Of a stretch of DNA of 64,000 nucleotides, positions 53,368 to 61,700 are shown piece by piece. Under the pieces are notes generated by a model, which had not been told where the DNA came from, did not search any database, and saw only the letters and a list, made by a program, of their open reading frames with translations. This DNA comes from JACCYQ01 sp036675565. Its GTDB lineage: Bacteria; Bacteroidota; Bacteroidia; Chitinophagales; Chitinophagaceae. The stretch's first letter is position 1; every line of letters starts with the position of its first letter. Location: contig JAKFER010000314.1 in NCBI GenBank assembly GCA_036675565.1, positions 1-64,000 on the forward strand. The letters run 5' to 3'. Made by a program: the position numbers and the translations under genes.

Positions 53368-54075
53368 TTATTGATTGGATGAGCCAGGTTTATAATCAGG
53401 TGGAGCAGGTGCCAGTGTATTCGTATCAAGATAAATTTCTCTTCCAAGCCAGGCTCCCTGCAATAATGATACATCCACTTCCTCGGTAAAATCGGCCGGC
53501 GTATAACTATTGCTTACATAATATTTTGATAATAAACCTAACTCCATATAAGTATAGGCCACTAACTGGCTGCAGGCATACTGATTGGCAGCAGATGCAA
53601 TATTATAAAAACGGCCTTCTAAAAAATTGGTGAGCTCCACTGCCTGGTTATCACCCGTATAAGGCAAGGTGCCATTTTTGGCGTAATCGATCACCGATTT
53701 TAATGTATCGATCATTGAAGGCTGCCTGTTGATCATGAGTTTGCGTGCCATATAAGCGCCATCATATTTTACCCAGAAATTATGCTGAATACGATCTGTA
53801 AGATATACCAGTTGCGGACCTGCTTTCAATTTTCCTGATAAAAGGTCAATGGCGGTATCTGCAGTATTTGCTTCCCAATATAAACGGGCTTCGGGGTCAA
53901 TGCCTGGCAGTCCAATATCTCCTGCAACCACTACCATACCTACATGAGACCAGTTGGAATTGGTAATGGCCTGGGCTTCCATACTGGTGACCAGTAAACC
54001 TTTCATTACAACAATATCAAACGTTTTAAGGTTAGCTAAAAAATCATTGAGTGGTAAAGGCTGACGTGTAAGCAT
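53368..54075 (-). CDS. Permuted NlpC/P60-like (YiiX/YebB-type) cysteine hydrolase
   Basis: A 235-residue protein without signal peptide. It has the circularly permuted papain-fold order: His44 first (WSHVGMVVV), an acidic residue Glu68 (YWEANT), then Cys168 (YACSQLVAYTYMELGLL). Members of the YiiX/lecithin-retinol-acyltransferase-like group cut amide or acyl bonds of lipids or peptides; substrate not known here. It sits 29 bp before the membrane kinase on the same strand, inside a signalling cluster. Confidence 0.75.
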   Translation of the reverse strand: MLTRQPLPLNDFLANLKTFDIVVMKGLLVTSMEAQAITNSNWSHVGMVVVAGDIGLPGIDPEARLYWEANTADTAIDLLSGKLKAGPQLVYLTDRIQHNFWVKYDGAYMARKLMINRQPSMIDTLKSVIDYAKNGTLPYTGDNQAVELTNFLEGRFYNIASAANQYACSQLVAYTYMELGLLSKYYVSNSYTPADFTEEVDVSLLQGAWLGREIYLDTNTLAPAPPDYKPGSSNQ

Positions 54076-54258
54076 AACAGAAGATTTAAGTGGATGAAGT
54101 GATGAGCTGAAATATTCTTGTTGTTAAGTTATCTATTTAATTAATGATATTTCACTATGATTTTTTTAATCAAAGGATAATGGATCTTTTTAAACTTTAA
54201 CTCCTTTCTTCAGCAACTTAAAAGGTAGAATCATTTCAAACCTTTTTTAAAATCTTCA

Positions 54259-56640
54259 TCATTCCAGGTTCACTTGTATTCTTAGAGCTTTCAACCCGCT
54301 GATATCCTGCACATCTTCCAATTCAACGATTTGCTTTTCACCCACTAATAAATTTTTACTCTTAAGCAAACTGAAGTATTCATCATATTCAACAATTTCG
54401 CGGGAATTTGAATAAACAATGGCAATGGTGCCGGGCTTTGATAAACGTTCACCCGTTGATTTGATTTGCACTTTATCTATGCGCTTTTTCAGAATTTCAA
54501 ATTGAACGCTTTCCTGCCCTTCAACATCAAAACGCCTTTCATCTCTCCTGAAACTGATGGAAATAGGTTTATTAAAAACCAAAATCAATTGGGTTGTTTC
54601 CAGAGGCAGGGGGAGTTCTTTTTTAATATGCCAGGTGAGGCGGGTTATATGAGCCATTAATGATAATTGCCAGAACCTGAACGTTTTCAGTTCATTAATA
54701 TCAAACTCTATTTCCGGTGTAAATGGATTTCCAAGATAAATAATGTATTCTACACCATCCGATCTGAATTTCTCAAAATAATGGGGATGAACTTGCTGTA
54801 TCTTATTTTGCTCTGTCTCAAGGTAGCGGGATACAATGGCATTTATTTTTCCAAGACTTTCATCAAAGCAAAGCCTGTTTTTATTGAATTGACCTGTTGC
54901 TGAATCAACTGAAAGAAAGTAATCATTTACAGGTTTTAAATTGATGTTGTTAGCATGAATCAAATCATTAAAAAAAACATGCACCTCATTTTTAAGAAAT
55001 TCATTGATCTTAATTTCGTCTTCAGGTGAAATGATGTTTATAATTTTTTTTCTGAGATCTTCATTTTTATTAAGTAAAATATCAATGAATTCCTGACTTA
55101 CCTTAACAACATCAGCCTCCAACAGGCGAAGCGTTTTTTCAACCTGGTTTAATTGTTCAATGATATCTTTTTGATGACAAATACGGCGTCCGGAGGAAGA
55201 ATTTTTTACATCAATAGCACCATATACAGGATAAACAGGATTAAATTTTACGGTACCTATTTCCAAAGAAGGATCATTATCTTTTTCTTTTAAATACAAC
55301 CAGGCTTCTTCCCTGAATTTCCACTTCACAACCGGTAGCAAAGCAGTATAATTTTCAAAAATCAAGGTTTCAATTTCATTTTCAAATTGTGCAATATCAT
55401 TTCGGCAAGCCATTTCAAAATAAGATAAAACGGGCTCCAGTTTTTTTAATGTATTATTGTTCAAAACACCGGTTTCAAGTGACACGGCTTCCATCATACC
55501 TATTAAATTTTCTTTTTCAAATAAGGGTGTAACCAGGTAACAACAATAATTGGTTTTTTTAAGGTGGTTTAAAAAATGGATGTTCGCATGCCTGGCATCT
55601 GGTTGATTTATTTCACTTATAAAAAACGATTTTTTATGTTGTTCAAGGAAAATAGCTAACTGATGATAAGCCTCCTCTTTTTTTTCATTGCCCGTGAGTG
55701 CTTGTAATAAAAGACTCTTCCCTGAATATTTAGGATTGTAAATAAAACCTTCATTCAACTTAAGAAAAGTATTGAGGCTTACTTTCACATTCTTAGTGCC
55801 GATCATTGTTTCCATTGCTGATCTTAATTTCTGATAGCCCATTTTTGGATTTGCAGATTGCATTTCAATAATGGCGTTCTTCACCTCCTTTACACATTCT
55901 TCGGGCGTTACATCAGCAATGCTGCGGCGAATGATAAACCCTTCAAATAAAAAAAGAGAAAGGGGTAATTTTTTTTTCAAAAGATCTGTATCCAAAATGG
56001 ACCCCGTGGCATGATCGATTATTCCGGAAGGTAATGGGGGCAATTCATTCAAAACATTTACATCAATAAAACTTTCATCAATATGCACCCGGCTATACCT
56101 GGTCAACCCGGTATTTCTATCAAACCACTGGTTCGTATTGCGTTCCGGAATATTCAATTCAATATTAAAATATTTTCTAAATACCAGTCGATATGCCATC
56201 AGGTCATATTCTGCCTGCAACTGCGCTAAAGGACGTTCAGCAGGAAAATCAATATATCCATTATCATCTGGTTTAAAATACGCCTGGAAAGAGTCTGAAT
56301 AAAAGAAGAATTCAAATTTATACGGAGATCCTAATGCATAATATTGCAGATCAATATCGGTTGAAAACGGGAATAAAGTGGATGCAATCGATTGAAAAAG
56401 TTTTTCGTGGCGGTTGATGATTGTAACATCCTGAATGGGTTGTAGCAATTCAGGACTGGCTTCCAGTTTTTGGATGATATTGTGATAAAATTCCAGAAAC
56501 TGATCATGCGAATGCAGGATCTTTTCATTTAATATTTTATAATAGGGTGCAAAAGAAAGAAAGGATTTTATTTGCACCTCCTGGCGATATTTACCTGGGT
56601 CAGGTATAAGTACTCTCAATTTTGAATTGATACTTTGCAT
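54259..56640 (-). CDS. Large protein with central GAF-like domain, function unknown
   Basis: A 793-residue soluble protein (start at ATG 56640; a TTG lies three codons earlier). A central region (~320-430: FFISEINQPDARHANIHFLN, CCYLVTPLFEKENLIGMMEAVSLE) is GAF-like. The N-terminal ~300 residues and the C-terminal helical part (~430-600) have no motif I recognise. The final ~190 residues are beta-rich, ending GLKALRIQVNLE. No kinase, cyclase or phosphatase motif is visible. Located between two kinase genes on the same strand, so probably part of the same signalling system. Confidence 0.65.
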   Translation of the reverse strand: MQSINSKLRVLIPDPGKYRQEVQIKSFLSFAPYYKILNEKILHSHDQFLEFYHNIIQKLEASPELLQPIQDVTIINRHEKLFQSIASTLFPFSTDIDLQYYALGSPYKFEFFFYSDSFQAYFKPDDNGYIDFPAERPLAQLQAEYDLMAYRLVFRKYFNIELNIPERNTNQWFDRNTGLTRYSRVHIDESFIDVNVLNELPPLPSGIIDHATGSILDTDLLKKKLPLSLFLFEGFIIRRSIADVTPEECVKEVKNAIIEMQSANPKMGYQKLRSAMETMIGTKNVKVSLNTFLKLNEGFIYNPKYSGKSLLLQALTGNEKKEEAYHQLAIFLEQHKKSFFISEINQPDARHANIHFLNHLKKTNYCCYLVTPLFEKENLIGMMEAVSLETGVLNNNTLKKLEPVLSYFEMACRNDIAQFENEIETLIFENYTALLPVVKWKFREEAWLYLKEKDNDPSLEIGTVKFNPVYPVYGAIDVKNSSSGRRICHQKDIIEQLNQVEKTLRLLEADVVKVSQEFIDILLNKNEDLRKKIINIISPEDEIKINEFLKNEVHVFFNDLIHANNINLKPVNDYFLSVDSATGQFNKNRLCFDESLGKINAIVSRYLETEQNKIQQVHPHYFEKFRSDGVEYIIYLGNPFTPEIEFDINELKTFRFWQLSLMAHITRLTWHIKKELPLPLETTQLILVFNKPISISFRRDERRFDVEGQESVQFEILKKRIDKVQIKSTGERLSKPGTIAIVYSNSREIVEYDEYFSLLKSKNLLVGEKQIVELEDVQDISGLKALRIQVNLE

Positions 56641-56731
56641 TCGATTCAACTATATTATTAATAGTCTTATAATTTAAATATATTTCTTGAAAGCATCATA
56701 CAGATAATATTCTTATCCTGAAACCAGTTTG

Positions 56732-58747
56732 TTAATTTGCTGGCAGGTAAAGGTGAAATTCCGAACCTTCGCCCTCTTTCGTTTCAACTTTCAACTCACC
56801 ACCATGTGCTTTTACAATATCATAACTCAAACTCAATCCCAGCCCAGTCCCCTCCCCAGGTGGTTTGGTTGTAAAAAAAGGTTGGAAAATTTTTTCTATT
56901 ACCTGTTGTGAAACCCCCATACCATTATCCTTTACAATGATTTTTACCTGTTCATTTAATTTTTTTGTGATAACAGAAACTGCAGGATCATATCCATTAA
57001 GTTGATTTTTTTTCTTTGTATTAACTGCGTAAAATGCATTAGTTATTAAATTTAATATCACTCTTCCCATATCCTGCGGAATGATATTGATGTTGTCTAT
57101 ACTTTCATCATAATCTGTTTTTAATGTGGCATTAAACGATTTGTCTTTTGCCCGGAGACCATGATAGGCTAATCTTAAATATTCATCTGCCAAGGCATTA
57201 ATATTGGTTGGCTCTTTAACACCATTGCTTCTGCGGCTGTGTTGCAACATTCCTTTTACAATGGCATCAGCACGTTTGCCGTGATGATTTATTTTTCCTT
57301 GGTTTTCTATAACATCGTTGGCAATTAATTTTACTTCGTCCATGTTTCCATTGTCAATTTCAATTTTCATTTCAGTTAGCAATTCGATATTGACTTCGGA
57401 AAAATTATTAACGAAGTTTAAAGGATTTTGAATTTCATGTGCAATGCCTGCTGTCAATTCTCCCAGTGAAGCCATCTTTTCTGATTGAACCAGTTGCGTT
57501 TGTGTAGACTTGAGTTCTTTCAGTGTTTTTTCTAAAACTATTTTGGCTTTCTTTTCCTTTTTGTTGTTACGATACAGAATAAGACCTATCAGGGATAGAA
57601 TAACTAGCCCTGCAATCAAACTGTATATCCTGATCTTACTTTGTGTTTGGATTTTGTCTTTTTCCAGTTCTTCCAGCTTGGCCTGTTCATTTACAACAAC
57701 ATCATGAAATGCAAGAAGATTTTTTCGTTCTTCCTGGCTAAGACTATCGCTTAATGTTTTGGCCATTTTTAAATACACGGTGGCACTATCGGTTTGGCCC
57801 AGTCGATCATAACTGGATGAAAGCAGATTGTAAGCATCTTTTTTCCCAAACGGGTCCTTGCGCTTTTCAAATACTTTCAAACTTTCTTTGGCATAATACA
57901 ATGCAGAATCATTTTTATTTAAACCTGTATAAACACGATTCAAAGAAATATAAGCAAGTGCTATATGCACAAAATCATTGGTCTTTTGTAAAGGGGGTAA
58001 TGATTGCAATATTGTTTGAGCAGCTAAATCATAATTCTCCATTTTCGCATACGTATCGCCCAGGTATTTCGTCGCACGACCTAATCCTGCCAGGTCATTC
58101 AGATCTGAAAACGTTGCTATGGAGTTTTTGATAAAAAGGAGTGCAGAATCTAATTTTCCTTCATTCAGATAAGCAATGCCCATGTGAAATTTTATATACG
58201 CCAGTTGTCTTTGATCCCCGGCAGCTTTTGCATATTTCTCAGCTTCCCGGTAATTTTTCATTTGGTTCTTTGTATTATCTGTCCAGTTCCCTGTATACGC
58301 ATTCAGTATCCCGATCAGATCATAGCTATTACTTAATTCAAGTAATCGTATTTTCTCCGGATCTTGGCCTGGTGGTAAATGCCAGATTGTTTTTTCAATT
58401 TTGGGATCCTTTAGAATATTAATCGCTTTTAAATAATATTCCAGAGACTTTGAAAACTTTTCCTGTTGCATCAGGATAATTCCAATATTGTTCAATGCAG
58501 ATGCTTCATCGAATTTCAGATTTAACCTTACCGCAACAGGCAATGCTTTTTCATAGTAAAAACTTGAACTATCGCGATCTGCAAGATGATAGTAGGACCC
58601 AAGGTTCATATAGGCTTTCATTCGGGCAGTATCACTTTCTGCCTCGGAGAGTGAATTATATAAACTATTCAGAGTAGCGTTTTTCTGTTGCCCATAAATA
58701 AATACAGGTAAAAAAAGCAATAAAATAAATTTTAAAAAAGTTTTCAT
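56732..58747 (-). CDS. TPR-containing sensor histidine kinase
   Basis: A 671-residue kinase. The ATG at 58747 gives a signal peptide (MKTFLKFILLLFLPVFIYG); the frame extends 13 codons more, into the next gene's stop. Six or so tetratricopeptide repeats occupy ~25-360, for example ASALNNIGIILMQQEKFSKSLEYYLKAI. One transmembrane helix (~383-402) and a coiled coil follow, then HisKA with His437 (GIAHEIQNPLNF) and HATPase (DNGMGV, GTGLGLSLSYDIVKAHGGEL). Senses through periplasmic TPRs, ligand unknown. 7 bp downstream of the large kinase. Confidence 0.92.
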   Translation of the reverse strand: MKTFLKFILLLFLPVFIYGQQKNATLNSLYNSLSEAESDTARMKAYMNLGSYYHLADRDSSSFYYEKALPVAVRLNLKFDEASALNNIGIILMQQEKFSKSLEYYLKAINILKDPKIEKTIWHLPPGQDPEKIRLLELSNSYDLIGILNAYTGNWTDNTKNQMKNYREAEKYAKAAGDQRQLAYIKFHMGIAYLNEGKLDSALLFIKNSIATFSDLNDLAGLGRATKYLGDTYAKMENYDLAAQTILQSLPPLQKTNDFVHIALAYISLNRVYTGLNKNDSALYYAKESLKVFEKRKDPFGKKDAYNLLSSSYDRLGQTDSATVYLKMAKTLSDSLSQEERKNLLAFHDVVVNEQAKLEELEKDKIQTQSKIRIYSLIAGLVILSLIGLILYRNNKKEKKAKIVLEKTLKELKSTQTQLVQSEKMASLGELTAGIAHEIQNPLNFVNNFSEVNIELLTEMKIEIDNGNMDEVKLIANDVIENQGKINHHGKRADAIVKGMLQHSRRSNGVKEPTNINALADEYLRLAYHGLRAKDKSFNATLKTDYDESIDNINIIPQDMGRVILNLITNAFYAVNTKKKNQLNGYDPAVSVITKKLNEQVKIIVKDNGMGVSQQVIEKIFQPFFTTKPPGEGTGLGLSLSYDIVKAHGGELKVETKEGEGSEFHLYLPAN

Positions 58748-58754
58748 ACATACT

Positions 58755-61700
58755 TTAATTAATTGGTAATTGAAGGATAAACTCACTTCCTGATCCCTCG
58801 GTTGTGTTTACTATCAATTCTCCTCCATGTGCTTTAACAATGTCATAGCTGATTGATAAACCTAATCCCGTCCCCTGTCCTGTTGGCTTAGTAGTAAAGA
58901 ATGGTTGAAAGATTTTGTCCAATACTTTTTGTGGAATACCGTTGCCGTTATCTGCAACTTTGATTTCTACTTTATCATTTACTTTTCTTGTACTAACAGA
59001 AACAGATGGTTCATAGCTTTCGACAAGCTCAGACTGATATTGCTTCTTCTTTTCGTTCACTGCATAAAAAGCATTGGTTATTAGATTCAATATCACCCTA
59101 CCAATATCCTGCGGAATAATATTTACTTTTTCTAATAATTCATCATAATCTGTTTTCAATGAAACATTAAAAGATTTGTCTTTTGCTCTTAAACCATGAT
59201 AAGCCAAACGCAGGTACTCGTCAGCCAACGCGTTAATATCTATGGACTCTTTTATACCGCTGCCGCTGCGGCTGTGTTGCAACATGCCTTTTACAATAGC
59301 GTCGGCACGCTTTCCATGATGAATAATTTTTTCAAGATTTTGCTGAATATTTAATGCAATTGTTTTTACTTCAGTTGTATTTCCCTTTTCAACTTCATCA
59401 ACCATTTCACTTATCAATTCATTACTTACTTCAGAAAAATTATTGACAAAGTTTAATGGGTTTTGTATTTCATGTGCAATGCCTGCTGTGAGTTCTCCAA
59501 GGCTGGCCATTTTTTCTGATTGGATCAATTGCTTTTGTGTTACCTGCAATTCATTCAATGTATTGTCCACTTGTTTTTTTGCCAGTTCCAGTTTATTAAA
59601 ATCCTCGTAACGGGCATAGGCAGTAGAAAATGCATCTGCAAGATTTTGTACCAATTGTAATTCATCATCTTCTAGTGGTGATGTATTACCCACATATAGC
59701 ATACCCTGCAGGAAGGGAAAGAAATGCAGGTAGAGATCAGTGGGCCGGTTTTCCGTCAGGTATTTTTCACCGGTATTAACAGCGCCCTGTTGCACGAGGC
59801 TCTTTGCAAACTCAAGAAACTGTCCTTCATCCCAATGCTGTTTATACATTTTCTTTTTATGCCAGCTATCTACAATCAACGATATTTCACCCGGGACATT
59901 ATAAGATTGACGAAAAGCGGCAATCGCTTTCCCATCAGGAGTAGATAATAAAGTATTCACTTCCTGATTTTCTTCATCCATAATAAAAACACCGCAACGG
60001 ATAAAAGGAACGGCGAGGATGTTTAATTCATTCCATATTAAAGGTTGTATCCTTTCCAGGTCACTGGTTGTTCGCATTGAAGCAATTTCTGCCCGAATCC
60101 TGTCAACAGAGGCCCGCTTGACGGCATCCCTTGCCTGTGTTTCGGCTTTTTGCAGATCCAGGAAACGGGTATAAGCTCTTTCAAATTCGACAGCAAACCG
60201 ACATTGAATATTTTTTTCTTCATTCGTAGCCGGTTTGTTAATGCAAATGCCAAAAGACCCATACTTCATCATGGCATCATAATAATAAACACCATTTACA
60301 AATGTCTGAGGGAGCATTACTTGTTTTGCAACACCACCTGCATCATCAGTAATGCGTTGAAATGTGTTGAGCCAGTCTTGAACTTCTTCCGTAGAAATAT
60401 GGCTCTCATGTATTTTAACTCCTCCTCTCCATGATACTAAACATTCATTAAAATATTCTTCTGCTTCGGCCAGGGTGTAAACTGTAATACTGGTTTTGTA
60501 ATCCGGCCAGGTAATCCAAAAAGTATTTTCGTTTTTAGCTTCATCGATAAGCCAGAAATAGGAGAACTGCCAGTCTATTCCCAATTTCCGCAGTTGTTCA
60601 CCAAAGATCAAAGACGTATCATCCAGATCTTTTGAATTGTTCATAGCCATCACTTTTGCTCTGACTCTTTCCAATGCAGCTTCAATCTGCGCCTCCCTTG
60701 CCTGCGCTTCTGCTTTTTGCAAATCGAGGAAGCGGGTATATGTCAGGTCAAATACTTGCGCAAATCGTTTGAAAATCGCTTCTTCAGAACAAGGCTCACG
60801 GGTTATGATCACCAAATATCCTTTTGAAAAATAGGCAGCGTGTAATTTCTGCCAATCAGGCCGGGAGAGACCCGCTGCATCCATTTCTTCAAAAATAGAT
60901 TTAGCAACAGGAACTTTCATCAGCCAATCATAATGGGCCTGCAGCTCCTTTCCTTTTAATTGAACTGCCCGAAAAGCCTCCCCTTTAAGCCATCCCTCGT
61001 ATAACGTGGAATGCGCATAATCGTCAACGTTAGGCAGAAAAAAACCACGGGTAAATCCATCATCCATGCTTAGCCACCATTCATCCTCTTTGCGTTCTTT
61101 TTCACACAGTACAAATCCACAAGTCCAAAGGTTATGTACCAGGCCGTTCAATTCAGTAAACAACACTTTAGCCACATCGGCCAATTCATCGGATTTTTGC
61201 ATACCCATGGTTCGGGCCCTCACTTTTTCCAAAGCAGCTTCAATCTTTGCTTCCCTTGCCTGTGCTTCTGCTTTTTGCAGATCAAGGAACCTGGTATAGG
61301 CCTGTTCAAAAACATTCCCAAATCTTATAAGTATTTCATTCTCCTTTTCTGAAAATGATTTTTTGGTGTAGCTCGTGATGTTAATTCCTGTGTTTTTTGC
61401 CAGCGCTACAGACATAGTTGCCAAATCACTCTCCAACAAAAATTGCTTTTGATTCTCCGGGACATATTTAAAATCTGTATTTTCAAAAAGATGATGGAAC
61501 AGCTTATTTTTTTCTTCGAAGGAATAGGTTTTTGAAAAAAAATTCTTACCCTTTTCCTTTGCTTCAAATATATCATTGAGGTATTGGTTATCATCGTATG
61601 GAACAAGCATTCTTGCGTATTGCTGATTGGCTTTATTTTCCAGCCACCATATGATATCTTTTGAACCTTCTGTAAAAAGGAATATGATCGCAGTATATAA

